NCBI GenBank assembly: GCA_030744435.1
Contig: JASLQO010000013.1
Span: 186,001-250,000, forward strand
Source of the DNA: JASLQO01 sp002327525
GTDB lineage: Bacteria > Pseudomonadota > Gammaproteobacteria > Pseudomonadales > Azotimanducaceae
Direction: 5' to 3'
Length of the DNA stretch: 64,000 bases
Shown: positions 51,799-60,861 of the stretch, in pieces
How positions within the stretch are numbered: the stretch's first letter is position 1
How the letters are laid out: every line of letters starts with the position of its first letter
Made by a program: the position numbers and the translations under genes
The notes under the pieces: model-generated
What the model was told of the DNA's origin: nothing
The model's input: the letters and a program-made list of their open reading frames with translations, nothing else
Databases searched by the model: none

Positions 51799-52956
51799 AT
51801 GTCCGACCGACGTGCATTCGCGGGCTTACTTGCGTGGTGGGTGGTGATACTCACCGCGGTGTTGTTCGCCATACCCGGCTGCCAGACACTGTCCTATTTT
51901 ACGCAGGCGGCTCGAGGGCAGTGGCAGATCGTCTCCGAGCGACAGGCCATTGACGGGCTGGTCGGTGGCACCGGGGCAGCGGAACTCGGCGAGCGCCTGT
52001 CCACGGTGCAGGAGGTGCTGGTTTTCGCGACGCACACGCTCATGCTTCCCGGGGACAGCAGCTACCGGACCTATGTCGAACTCGATCGTAAATACGTGGT
52101 GTGGAATGTGTTCGCCGCGCCACGGCTTTCCCTCGTGGGTGAGCAGTGGTGCTATCCCATCGTCGGCTGTGCGCCCTACCGGGGCTTCTTCTCCGAAGCC
52201 GATGCGCTGAAGCTGGCGGAAAAACTGCGCGCCAGTGGCCTTGATACCTACGTTGGCGGTGTGGCGGCGTACTCGACGCTAGGATGGTTCGAGGATTCGG
52301 TACTCAGCTCGTTCGTGTATTGGCCGCCACCGGATCTCGTACGTTTGCTCATCCACGAACTCGCACATCAGCGTGTTTGGGTGCGCGACGACGTTCGTTT
52401 CAACGAGTCGTATGCCAGCTTCGTCGCCGAGCGAGGAAGCGCGCGGTGGTTTGCAGACAAGGGCCAAGGGGGGCTCCTGGCTGAAGCAAGGTCGAGGCGT
52501 GCAGGAGTCAGACGATGGCGGACGCTGTTGCTCGCGGTACGTGACGAACTTCAGATCGTGTATGCCGCCCGTGTGCCAGAGACGGTGCGAGCGAGCGCAC
52601 GCGACAAAGTCTATGCAGCACTGCAGGCGTGCTACCTGACGGGTATCGAGCGTTATGGTAACGGCAGCCTCGACGACGAGATGGCGCGGGTGAACAACGC
52701 CTATCTGATTTCAGTGTCCACCTACGACGATTTCCAGGGGGCGTTCGGGGTTCTGTTTACTGAGAGCGGCGAGCAATGGGAAGGCTTTCATGCCGAAGTG
52801 CAGCGTCTCGGCGAAATGAGCGGGCCCGAGCGCGATGCCGCACTGCGACGTTTAGGCGAGCAACATGTAGCAGGTGCTCGAGATCAGGATCACACCGATC
52901 AGGTTCAGTGCGAAGCCCTCTCTGGCCATGGTCTGGGGCGGAAATCGCTCGGTTGA
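51799..52956 (+). CDS. Predicted aminopeptidase, lipoprotein (DUF2265 family)
   Basis: 385 aa. The N-terminus has a hydrophobic stretch ending AIPGCQTLSYF, a lipobox-like Cys, so it is probably a lipoprotein. The zinc motif LIHELAHQRVWV with FNESYASFVAERG is that of the putative aminopeptidase family PF10023. The last 34 residues (from about GEQHVAGARDQD) read antisense through the 3' end of the SLC13 gene and look unlike the family, so the ancestral stop was probably lost. Confidence 0.82.
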   Translation: MSDRRAFAGLLAWWVVILTAVLFAIPGCQTLSYFTQAARGQWQIVSERQAIDGLVGGTGAAELGERLSTVQEVLVFATHTLMLPGDSSYRTYVELDRKYVVWNVFAAPRLSLVGEQWCYPIVGCAPYRGFFSEADALKLAEKLRASGLDTYVGGVAAYSTLGWFEDSVLSSFVYWPPPDLVRLLIHELAHQRVWVRDDVRFNESYASFVAERGSARWFADKGQGGLLAEARSRRAGVRRWRTLLLAVRDELQIVYAARVPETVRASARDKVYAALQACYLTGIERYGNGSLDDEMARVNNAYLISVSTYDDFQGAFGVLFTESGEQWEGFHAEVQRLGEMSGPERDAALRRLGEQHVAGARDQDHTDQVQCEALSGHGLGRKSLG

Positions 52957-54225
52957 AAACACGATGACATTGGGCGCGGTCGCCACGGGTAGCATGAAAG
53001 CGCACGAGGCGCTGATGGCGGCGGGAATCATGAACAGTTTGGGATCCATGCCCGCCCCAAGGGCTGCGGCTGCCAGTATCGGCATCAGCAAGGTCGTTGT
53101 AGCGGTGTTGCTCGTCGTTTCCGTCAGGAAAGTCACGGAGAGACAGATGACGCCCATGAGGGCGAGTACGTGAAGTGTGGATACCCCGGATAGCGCGCTA
53201 CCGATCGTCTCGCTCAGACCGGAGCTCGTAAACGCCTGGGCAATGGCGATTCCGCCTCCGAAGAGGATCAGCATGCCCCATGGAATACGGTTGGCGCTCT
53301 CCCAGTCGAGCAGCTTCTCGCCCTTGCCATCTGGCGTGAGAAACATGGCAATCACGGCTACGAAGGCGACGATCGCGTCGTTTGAATAGGGGAAATCGAA
53401 CAATGCCGTCCAACCACCAAAGGGTTCCTTGCGGGTGATCCACGCAAGTGCGGTGGCCGAGAATACGATCATCACCCGCTTCTCGCTGGTCTGCCAGGAC
53501 CCGACATGAGGAAGCTGCACGTGCCCCTGGAAGGACAGATTGCGTGTGAGCCACCAGCCCATGGCCGGCAGCATGACCAGCACGATGGGCACGCCAATCG
53601 TCATCCATCGCGCGAAACCAAACTCCTCTCCCATCGTGTCGCTGTAAACGGCCATGAAGACGACGTTGGGCGGTGTCCCGATGGGCGTACCTATACCCCC
53701 AACGCTGGCCGCGTATGCGATACCCAACAGCAGAGGCGTGGAGAGTTCTTCATCCTCTGCGCGTTCTATGACGGCGAGCGCTACCGGCATTAGCATGAGC
53801 GTGGTAGCAGTGTTGGATATCCACATGCTGAGCACGGCTGCCGCCGCCATGAAGCCTAATACGAGACGGCGGCTGCTGGTGCCGCCGAAGAGATTTACCA
53901 TTGCTATCGCAATGCGGTGGTGTGCACCGCTTTTCTCGAGTGCGGTCGCCAGTATGAAGCCACCGAGCAGCAGCAGTACCAGCGGGTGTCCATAGGAGGC
54001 ACCGACCTGTGTTGCGCTCAACACGCCGAACAGGGGCAACAGGGCCAGGGGCAACAGCGAAGTCACTGGAATTGGAATGGGTGCGAACACCCACCAAAGG
54101 ACACAATTGACCGTGACGCCCAGGGTCACGGCTGCCTCCGGAGAGAAACCGCTGGCGTATATGAGGTATCCCGCCAACAATGCGAGAATGGGGCCGGCGG
54201 GAAGGGCGAGTTGTTTCAGTGACAC
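52852..54225 (-). CDS. SLC13/DASS family sodium-coupled anion symporter
   Basis: 457 aa with 11-12 membrane spans. SNTATTLMLMPVALAVIE and TETTSNTATTTLLMPILAA (the two SNT motifs that bind Na+ and substrate carboxylates) and GTPPNVVFMAVYS and ATAPNVIVFS hairpins are diagnostic. Substrate could be a dicarboxylate, citrate or sulfate. Its 3' 105 bases are antisense to the aminopeptidase gene. Confidence 0.93.
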   Translation of the reverse strand: MSLKQLALPAGPILALLAGYLIYASGFSPEAAVTLGVTVNCVLWWVFAPIPIPVTSLLPLALLPLFGVLSATQVGASYGHPLVLLLLGGFILATALEKSGAHHRIAIAMVNLFGGTSSRRLVLGFMAAAAVLSMWISNTATTLMLMPVALAVIERAEDEELSTPLLLGIAYAASVGGIGTPIGTPPNVVFMAVYSDTMGEEFGFARWMTIGVPIVLVMLPAMGWWLTRNLSFQGHVQLPHVGSWQTSEKRVMIVFSATALAWITRKEPFGGWTALFDFPYSNDAIVAFVAVIAMFLTPDGKGEKLLDWESANRIPWGMLILFGGGIAIAQAFTSSGLSETIGSALSGVSTLHVLALMGVICLSVTFLTETTSNTATTTLLMPILAAAALGAGMDPKLFMIPAAISASCAFMLPVATAPNVIVFSTERFPPQTMAREGFALNLIGVILISSTCYMLLA

Positions 54226-54346
54226 CTTGGCGGATTCCCTATCAGGGTCTGTTCACACGAATCGCGTGCGACCATGCCAATTGGCGGCGCGGAACGCAAC
54301 ATGTCGCCGCGAGAGGCACCGAGACATCCGGAATAGTGACACGCAA

Positions 54347-55741
54347 ATGGCACAGAGCTTCTACTGGTACGACCTCGAGACTTCGGGCACTCAACCGCGG
54401 TGGGACCGCATCGTGCAGTTCGCCGGGTTTCGCACAGACCTGGAGTTGAATGACATCGGCGAGCAGTACTGCACCTATGTGCGATTACCGGACGAAGTGC
54501 TACCCGATCCGGATGCCGCCGTGGTGACGCGCATTACGCCCCAGATGACGCGTGAGGAAGGCATATCCGAATGGCAGGCATTGACCCGCGTCAACGAGCT
54601 GTTCGCCATCCCGGGTACCTGTGTTGCGGGATACAACAGCCTGCGCTTCGACGATGAGTTCATCCGCTTCGGACTGTACCGCTCACTCATGGATCCCTAT
54701 GCACGTGAATGGCAGAACGGAAATTCGCGCTGGGACCTCATCGATCTGGTGCGTGCTACGGGTGCGCTGCGCCGGGATGGCATCAAGTGGCCGGTTGACG
54801 AAGAAGGTCTGCCGGTATATCGCCTCGAGGCGCTGAGCGAGGCCAATGGGCTGGAACACGGCCAGGCCCACGATGCGCTGTCCGATGTGCGGGCGACGGT
54901 TGCGCTGGCGCGCCTGATTCGCGACAAACAGCCGCGGCTGTTTGACTTCTACTTCCACAATCGCTTCAAGAAGCATCCACGGTCGTTGCTCGAACCCTAT
55001 GGCGCACGGCTTTGTGTGCACGTCTCCGGAATGTATCCGCGCAGCCGCTACGGTGTCGCTCCGGTGATGTCGATGTGCCGCCATCCGACCAACAGCAACG
55101 CCATTGTCGTGGTGGATCTGGCGAAAGATGTCGAGTGTCTGCTGCGGTGGTCGGCGGAAGAGATTTGTGAAGCGCTGTTCTCGACCGATGCATCCGAGCG
55201 CCCGCCGCTGAAGGAACTGCGTATCAACCGTTGTCCGTTCGTCGCTGGTATCGAAGTGCTGACAGGGGAGAATCTCGAACGCCTGGATATCGATCTGCGG
55301 GTAGTCAAACAGCGCCACCGGGCGATGAGAACGCCCGGGCTCGCCGAGAAGATACAGCAGGTGTACCGCATGGATGCGCATCCGGGAGCGGCGGACGTGG
55401 ACGCAGCGCTCTACGACGGCTTCCTGCAGGACGCGGATCGTTCGCGTTGCCAGACGTTGCAGGATCATCTTCGCGCCGGAGCGTGGCTGGACCTCGATTA
55501 TCAGGATCAGCGTCTGGTGGAACTGGCACCGAGACTCAAGGCGCAGAGCTTTCCGGAATTGATGAGTGATGCAGAGCGCGCGGCGCAGCATGAGCGCGTT
55601 GCGCAGAAGCTGAATGCCGAAGACGCCCAGTGGCGGACACTCGAAGTATTCGAGGCTCGGCTGGCGGGGCTTCAGACCGACGCGGTGACGAGTGCCCTTG
55701 CCGAATACGGCCGACAGCTGCGAACCAGGTACCCGGTTTGA
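54347..55741 (+). CDS. sbcB: Exodeoxyribonuclease I
   Basis: 3'-5' single-strand DNA exonuclease, DEDDh family. ATG at 54347 gives 464 aa: MAQSFYWYDLETSGTQPRWD (catalytic Asp/Glu), GYNSLRFDDEFIRF, LSEANGLEHGQAHDALSDVR (with His and Asp of the active site), then the SH3-like and C-terminal helical domains. A longer frame upstream runs antisense to the SLC13 gene. The ABC gene starts 10 bases after the stop. Confidence 0.95.
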   Translation: MAQSFYWYDLETSGTQPRWDRIVQFAGFRTDLELNDIGEQYCTYVRLPDEVLPDPDAAVVTRITPQMTREEGISEWQALTRVNELFAIPGTCVAGYNSLRFDDEFIRFGLYRSLMDPYAREWQNGNSRWDLIDLVRATGALRRDGIKWPVDEEGLPVYRLEALSEANGLEHGQAHDALSDVRATVALARLIRDKQPRLFDFYFHNRFKKHPRSLLEPYGARLCVHVSGMYPRSRYGVAPVMSMCRHPTNSNAIVVVDLAKDVECLLRWSAEEICEALFSTDASERPPLKELRINRCPFVAGIEVLTGENLERLDIDLRVVKQRHRAMRTPGLAEKIQQVYRMDAHPGAADVDAALYDGFLQDADRSRCQTLQDHLRAGAWLDLDYQDQRLVELAPRLKAQSFPELMSDAERAAQHERVAQKLNAEDAQWRTLEVFEARLAGLQTDAVTSALAEYGRQLRTRYPV

Positions 55742-55751
55742 GGAACCGGCT

Positions 55752-56489
55752 GTGAAAGACGTGGGAACGTCGGTGACGCTCACTGGTGTGAGCAAACGTT
55801 TCGGTCAGACGACGGTTCTCGATCACGTGAACCTGGAGCTCATGGAGGGCACTACGACGGCGATCGTCGGCGAGAGCGGCAGCGGTAAAACTACCTTGCT
55901 GCAGCTGATCAATGGCTTGCTCGAGCTGGATGAAGGTGACATTCGCGTTTTCGGCGCACCCATCCCGATGAACGGGCGGGAGCATTTTCGCCGTCGGATA
56001 GGCTATGCCGTGCAGGGTGCGGGGCTGTTCCCGCACCTCACGAGCTTCGAGAACGTCACTCTGGTGGCCAGACTGGAAGGCTGGGAAGTCGATCGGGTCC
56101 AGGCTCGCTTCAGCACCCTGCTTCGCCAGATGGGATTACCTGGCGATGTATCGGGGCGCTATCCGCAGCAGCTCTCCGGGGGCCAACAGCAACGCCTGGG
56201 ACTGTGCCGGGCGCTGATGCTGGAACCGCGCCTGCTACTACTCGATGAGCCCTTTTCCGCGGTCGATCCGATCACGCGCGTGGGCATCTACGAGCAGTTC
56301 GAAGCCGTACGCGCAAGCGAGGGAGTGACATCGGTCCTTGTCACGCACGACATGCGCGAGGCGGTGCGTCTGGCGGCACAGCTGGTGATTCTTCGCGACG
56401 GGCGCGTACTGCAATGCGCCCCCACGAAGCAGGTCGTCGACGATCCGGCCGATGACTATGTGCACACACTGGTGAGCAAGCAGTTGTGA
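55752..56489 (+). CDS. Osmoprotectant-type ABC importer ATPase (OpuCA-like, no CBS domains)
   Basis: 245 aa, GTG at 55752 with GAGGAA 6 bases upstream. Walker A VGESGSGKTTLLQ, Q-loop GYAVQGAGLFPHLT, signature QQLSGGQQQRLGLCRALM, Walker B LLLLDEPFSAVDP, H-loop LVTHDMREA. The sequence matches OpuCA/ProV-type ATPases, but lacks the C-terminal CBS pair used for ionic-strength sensing. It overlaps the next gene by 4 bases. Confidence 0.88.
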   Translation: MKDVGTSVTLTGVSKRFGQTTVLDHVNLELMEGTTTAIVGESGSGKTTLLQLINGLLELDEGDIRVFGAPIPMNGREHFRRRIGYAVQGAGLFPHLTSFENVTLVARLEGWEVDRVQARFSTLLRQMGLPGDVSGRYPQQLSGGQQQRLGLCRALMLEPRLLLLDEPFSAVDPITRVGIYEQFEAVRASEGVTSVLVTHDMREAVRLAAQLVILRDGRVLQCAPTKQVVDDPADDYVHTLVSKQL

Positions 56490-57988
56490 TCATGTGTCGC
56501 AGCGTGGTGAAGAAGATCGTGTGGATCCTGGTCGCGTTGTCCCTGGCACCGGCATGGTCTGTGGCTGAGCGCGTCGTGACGGTCGGGAGTAAGAACTTCA
56601 ACGAATCCTACGTCCTCGGTGAGCTCGTCGCGCAGGTGCTGGAAGGGGAGGGCTACACTGTCGAGCGGAAATTCGGCCTCGGCGGCACTCTGATCTGCTT
56701 CGACGCTCTGACCCAGGGAGAGGTCGATGTGTACGTCGAGTACTCGGGTACTCTCGAGCAGGCCATCCTCAAACTCGAGCGGAAAGTAGATCTCGAAGAG
56801 CTGAACCGGCGTCTCGATCAAAGGGGTGTGCGGTTGCTGGACCCCCTTGGTTTCAACAATACCTACGCAATGGTGTTGAAACGTGAATTGGCTGAAAGCC
56901 GCGGGATGATCAGCATTGCTTCTCTCGCGCAGAATGCCGATCTGCGCGTGGTGGTGAGTCACGAGTTTCTGGAACGCGAGGACGGTTGGCCGGGGCTCGC
57001 GCGTACCTATGGGCTCGATCGGTCTGTGACCGGGATCGAACACGGGCTCGCCTACCAGGCCCTGGATGAAGGTGCGCTGGATGTGACGGACGCCTACTCG
57101 ACAGACGGGGAGCTGGAACGCTACCAACTCACCGTGTTGAAGGACGACCGCGACTTTTTCCCCCGGTATCTGGCCGCTGCGCTCGTGCGTGCGGATGCAG
57201 ATCCGCACCTGGTGGATGCACTGGGGGTTCTGGCGGGAACGCTGGACGACAGTGCCATGCAGGCGCTCAATGCACAGGTCATTTATGCGGGGCGCACGTT
57301 TGCCGAGGTGGCTGCGGAGCACCTCGCGCGTGTCGGTATCGCCGACCCCGGGGTGCGACACGACGATTCGTTCTGGCGCGATCTCGGTGCGAATACGCTG
57401 CAGCATCTGAAACTGACGGGCATCGCACTTCTGGCTGCCATTGCGGTGGGGGTGGGCGCGAGTCTGGCGGTGTTCAGGAGTCCGGTGGTCTCGCGGGCAC
57501 TCGTGTATCTGTGCGGGCTGCTCCAGACGATTCCGTCCATCGCGCTGCTCGCCTTGATGATCCCTTTGTTCGGAATCGGCGCGCTGCCCGCGGTGATCGC
57601 CCTATTTCTGTACTCGCTGTTGCCGATATTGCGCAACTCCATCACCGCGCTGACGACGGTGGATCCGTCACTGATCAGGGTGGCCGGCGCGATGGGACTC
57701 ACTGAAACAGAGCAACTCCGGCATCTGTATCTGCCGCTGTCCATGCCGAGTATTCTGGCCGGTGTGCGCACGGCGGCGGTAATCAGCATCGGCACGGCGA
57801 CGCTCGCGGCCTTCATCGGCGCAGGTGGGCTGGGTGATCCGATCGTAACCGGGCTCGCGCTGAACAACGTTTCACTGATTTTGCAGGGCGCCGTTCCGGC
57901 TGCACTGCTGGCGGTGCTGACCGAGCTGGTCTTCGAACTGGTCGAACGGGCGACCATTCCGAAACACCTGCTGGCGAAGGGGACCTGA
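56486..57988 (+). CDS. Fused substrate-binding / permease subunit of an osmoprotectant (OpuB/OpuC-type) importer
   Basis: 500 aa. A signal/anchor at about 8-26, then a type F substrate-binding domain (about 30-285): VTVGSKNFNESYVLGELVAQ, GLGGTLICFDALTQGEVDVY, VEYSGT. The permease domain (about 305-495) carries LLQTIPSIALLALMIPLFGI, and the EAA loop RVAGAMGLTETEQLRHLYLP. Here the binding domain precedes the membrane domain. Likely ligands are glycine betaine, choline or related compounds; no ligand assay can be inferred. Confidence 0.88.
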   Translation: MIMCRSVVKKIVWILVALSLAPAWSVAERVVTVGSKNFNESYVLGELVAQVLEGEGYTVERKFGLGGTLICFDALTQGEVDVYVEYSGTLEQAILKLERKVDLEELNRRLDQRGVRLLDPLGFNNTYAMVLKRELAESRGMISIASLAQNADLRVVVSHEFLEREDGWPGLARTYGLDRSVTGIEHGLAYQALDEGALDVTDAYSTDGELERYQLTVLKDDRDFFPRYLAAALVRADADPHLVDALGVLAGTLDDSAMQALNAQVIYAGRTFAEVAAEHLARVGIADPGVRHDDSFWRDLGANTLQHLKLTGIALLAAIAVGVGASLAVFRSPVVSRALVYLCGLLQTIPSIALLALMIPLFGIGALPAVIALFLYSLLPILRNSITALTTVDPSLIRVAGAMGLTETEQLRHLYLPLSMPSILAGVRTAAVISIGTATLAAFIGAGGLGDPIVTGLALNNVSLILQGAVPAALLAVLTELVFELVERATIPKHLLAKGT

Positions 57989-58042
57989 GTACGATGAGCT
58001 GGCTCACCCGTGCTACGGTGCGTGCTCGGCGGGGAGTTTTCA

Positions 58043-58489
58043 TTGCGTGAATCCGGCGTGAGTATTCCGGTCGAAATGGCGACCAGACCGTATCGGGAAC
58101 TGACCGTCGTCGCTGCCCTGCTCGGCGTGGTGACGGCGGCGTTTGTCCATATCGCGCTTAAACTGGGCTTCACCCTAGCCGCATCCACGGTGGTGGCGAT
58201 TCTCGGTTTCGCCATGCTCCGGGGCGTGATGCGCCGTGGCTCGATCATAGAGAACAACATCAATCAGACCGTCGCTTCAGGCGTGAACCATGCCTCGGCT
58301 GGCGCCGCATTCACGCTGCCAGCGCTGTTTATCATCGGTGCGACCAATCCGGAACTCGTCGGGTTCAATCCATGGGTGGTGCTGCTTGCCGCGATTGCCG
58401 GCTCGTTTCTCGGCATCGTGGTCGTTATCCCGCTGCGTGAGCAAATGATCGAATTCGACCGCCTGCGTTTTCCGAGCGGTATCGCGTAG
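58043..58489 (+). pseudogene. 3'-truncated OPT-family oligopeptide transporter
   Basis: TTG at 58043 preceded by GGGGAG with 6 spacer bases gives 148 aa. PYRELTVVAALLGVVTAAFV, RRGSIIENNINQTVASGVNH and REQMIEFDRLRFPSGIA are the conserved first 150 residues of OPT transporters, which normally exceed 550 aa. The frame stops right after PSGIA, and none of the three frames downstream resumes OPT sequence, so the rest is deleted. Whether the stub is made is unknown; it is probably non-functional. Confidence 0.8.
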
Positions 58490-58544
58490 CGTTTTCGGCG
58501 CGTGTCTGTGCTCAGGGCATCCTCGTGGGAGGGGTGGACCACTC

Positions 58545-58673
58545 ATGCATGTCTGTTTGGGGTTCGTATTCCTTTTCTGGCTGCCCGTCGTGCTGCCTGT
58601 GCACGCCGCCGAATCGAACGTCGGGAGGTGCTGGAAGTTCAGACTGACTAACAGGACGAGGTGGCGCGGCTAG
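58545..58673 (+). CDS. Small ORF with signal peptide, unknown
   Basis: 42 codons: MHVCLGFVFLFWLPVVLPVH then AAESN, a convincing Sec signal with a VHA/AES cleavage site, followed by about 20 basic residues (CWKFRLTNRTRWRG). GGAGGGG lies about 10 bases before the ATG. It could be a short secreted peptide or the 5' stub of a deleted secreted protein next to the OPT remnant. It overlaps the regulator gene on the other strand by 4 bases. Confidence 0.35.
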   Translation: MHVCLGFVFLFWLPVVLPVHAAESNVGRCWKFRLTNRTRWRG

Positions 58674-59692
58674 AGGTTTGCGAGGTAGGCGTCGTAGGAG
58701 GACCGCCCCGGATCGAAATCGATGTCGAGCGGCGGATCTTCCATCACGCCGACGTACCATTCGGTGTTGGCGACTCGTGCGGCCGGGACGAAGTTGTCGT
58801 GCCAGGGGTATGGTTCATGGCCCAGGTAGTCTTCGGGTGACTCGGTGAAGTAGGGCACACCTTCACGCCTGGCCAGTTTGCGGCGAATCGCGGGCGGAGC
58901 CTCATGTTGTTCCAGCGTTCGCTGATCGCCCGCCAGTGATGCATCGTCCGTCACGATGAGCCGGAACATCGAACCGTCGGCACGCCCGAGCAGAAAACCG
59001 GGCGGGTCGTTGACCAGATAGTACTCAACGATGTGCAACTCCCGCATGACACCGAGCACGTGTTCCTGAACGGCAGGGTTGAGGAGAAAACCGGGTGGAT
59101 GGAGTGCAAGCGTTGCGTTCAATTGTGCGAGATACTGATGAAAGTACTCGACCTGCAGATCGCCCACGAATTTCAACAGATTGTTCACGGCGAGTACCGT
59201 ATTCTTCTGGATGAACTTGTGGATGATGCCGGCGTTGAAAGCCTCCACCGCCACCTTTTCATCCGCAACCCCGGTCAGCAGCGCCTTGCGTACGTAGGGG
59301 TCGCTCATCTTGGCGCAGAAATCCAGACCGTTCAGCGTGGGCATCGCGTAGTCGACGATGACCACGCTGATACGCTCGAAACGTTCGACGTGATTCACCT
59401 CCTGTTCGATGGTGCCGAGGTTCAGGTGTACGGTGGGCGCGAGGCGGTCACTATGTTCCACTGAAAAACAGCGTTCGATCAGAGGTTTTATGGAAGGTGG
59501 CTGCTGCAGGAATTCGAAAGCCTCCAGAGGATCAGTGAAACACCTGTATGCCCAGCCGAGAGGCAATTCCAGATCGAGGCTCGTGAGGAACGATTCGTTG
59601 TCGTCGATGAACACCACGGTCGTCGGGTGAAAGTAGGGTGTGAGCGGCAGACGAAGGATAGAGGTCTGGTCGGTCATGTCGTCTTCGCTCAT
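58670..59692 (-). CDS. Divergent response regulator with uncharacterised C-terminal domain
   Basis: 340 aa. A receiver fold with acidic pair Asp30-Asp31 (VVFIDDNES), phosphoacceptor Asp114 (VVIVDYAMPTLNG), Thr140 and Lys163 all kept, but with a 40-residue insert (about 66-105) between beta strands 2 and 3. Residues 170-340 form a domain I cannot assign (EYYLVNDPPGFLLGRADGSM is a distinctive stretch). Its ATG overlaps the stop of the RHH gene upstream (ATGA), so they are translationally coupled. No histidine kinase is adjacent. Confidence 0.75.
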   Translation of the reverse strand: MSEDDMTDQTSILRLPLTPYFHPTTVVFIDDNESFLTSLDLELPLGWAYRCFTDPLEAFEFLQQPPSIKPLIERCFSVEHSDRLAPTVHLNLGTIEQEVNHVERFERISVVIVDYAMPTLNGLDFCAKMSDPYVRKALLTGVADEKVAVEAFNAGIIHKFIQKNTVLAVNNLLKFVGDLQVEYFHQYLAQLNATLALHPPGFLLNPAVQEHVLGVMRELHIVEYYLVNDPPGFLLGRADGSMFRLIVTDDASLAGDQRTLEQHEAPPAIRRKLARREGVPYFTESPEDYLGHEPYPWHDNFVPAARVANTEWYVGVMEDPPLDIDFDPGRSSYDAYLANL

Positions 59693-59985
59693 GTGAGAAG
59701 ATGCAGCACGGCGCTGCGTTTTTTGTCATTGAGACGGCGAAACCCACGCAGCAGGCGTTCCTCTTCAGCTGATATGTCCTTACGAAACATGCGTTCCAGA
59801 TCGGCATGAAGCGGCGGTTCGATGTTCTGCTCGGCGACCATGTCCGGCAGCGCTCTGAATGACTGCTCCAGACGGGCTACAATTTCGGAGTTCATGCTGC
59901 GGCGATAGTGGCTCGCTGCATCGGCCAGGAGGTCTCGTAATTCCATGGGCAGGCGAATGAGAAATTTGTGTGGTTTTTGTTTCAT
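59689..59985 (-). CDS. Arc-type ribbon-helix-helix DNA-binding protein
   Basis: 98 aa. N-terminal beta strand HKFLIRLPMELRDLLADAAS then YRRSMNSEIVARLEQSF is the Arc/Mnt RHH fold (strand, helix, helix). The C-terminal 50 residues are helical and charged (ERMFRKDISAEEERLLRGFR). A repressor or antitoxin-like role is possible; its coupling to a receiver protein rather than a toxin favours regulation. It is divergent from the Nudix gene across 117 bases that would hold its operator. Confidence 0.85.
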   Translation of the reverse strand: MKQKPHKFLIRLPMELRDLLADAASHYRRSMNSEIVARLEQSFRALPDMVAEQNIEPPLHADLERMFRKDISAEEERLLRGFRRLNDKKRSAVLHLLT

Positions 59986-60102
59986 GGTTGCCTCGCGCGG
60001 AGCCGTGCTTCCAGAATTTATGATTACGAACCTGAAATAACAAGTGATGGCAAATTGATATCAGCCCTGGTAGCGGATTTGGCCGGAGCATTGGAGAATT
60101 GA

Positions 60103-60861
60103 ATGGAGCCTCTCGCTAGGGAAAACATCCGCCTGGCCGCGAGCGTTTTGCTGGTGCGCGATACGCATCCGTTGCGCGGTATGGAAGTGTTCATGGTACA
60201 GCGTCCCGGCGGAGCCGTGTTTCCGAACCTGCACGTGTTTCCCGGCGGCAAAGTCGACGAGGTCGACTTCCAGCCGGATATCTGCAGCGGTATCGATGAC
60301 GCGCATGCCAGCGAGTTGCTCGGTGTATCTGCAGGTGGTATTCGCTACTGGGTTGCTGTGGTGCGCGAGTGCTTCGAGGAGTGTGGCGTTTTACTGGCGC
60401 GACGAGATGGCCAGCACCTGACGCTCGATGACGATGGATGGGAGCGCTTTCACGAGTATCGCCATGAACTGGTGGACGGTCGGATCAACATGGGTGAACT
60501 GTGTGCGCGCGAAAGGCTGATACTCGAGTGCGAGGATGTGCTCTACTTCAGCCATTGGCTCACGCCCGGGGGCGCGGCGAAGCGCTTTGATACGCGCTTC
60601 TTCGTTGCTGCCATGCCGCACGGCCAGGAAGCGGATCCACATGAGTGGGAAACGCAGCACGGCATGTGGATAGAGGCTTGCGAAGCACTTACGAGACATG
60701 CGCGGGAAGAATGGCAGATGATCTCGCCGACCCTGGTGGCGCTCGAGAGCATTGACGCCTATGACAACGTTGCCGACCTGCTCGCTGACGTGCGCCTCGA
60801 GCGTCACAATCCGCCCTATACGGAGGCTTTGCGTGTTCAGGGTATGCAGCTCATGCGATGA
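60103..60861 (+). CDS. Nudix hydrolase, NUDT19-like
   Basis: 252 aa. RLAASVLLVRDTHPLRGMEV, FMVQRPGGAVFPNLHVFPGG then KVDEVDF begins the Nudix box and RECFEECGVLLARR completes it, with about 45 residues inserted between the halves, as in NUDT19/RP2p and bacterial relatives that act on CoA derivatives. The catalytic REcFEEcG glutamates are present. The substrate is not known. It overlaps the ABC ATPase start by 4 bases. Confidence 0.85.
   Translation: MEPLARENIRLAASVLLVRDTHPLRGMEVFMVQRPGGAVFPNLHVFPGGKVDEVDFQPDICSGIDDAHASELLGVSAGGIRYWVAVVRECFEECGVLLARRDGQHLTLDDDGWERFHEYRHELVDGRINMGELCARERLILECEDVLYFSHWLTPGGAAKRFDTRFFVAAMPHGQEADPHEWETQHGMWIEACEALTRHAREEWQMISPTLVALESIDAYDNVADLLADVRLERHNPPYTEALRVQGMQLMR

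Noticed and set aside
57994..58050. An 18-codon ORF (MSWLTRATVRARRGVFIA) between the ABC importer and the OPT stub
   Set aside because: Too short, no ribosome site of note and no recognisable product; it overlaps the better-supported OPT start.
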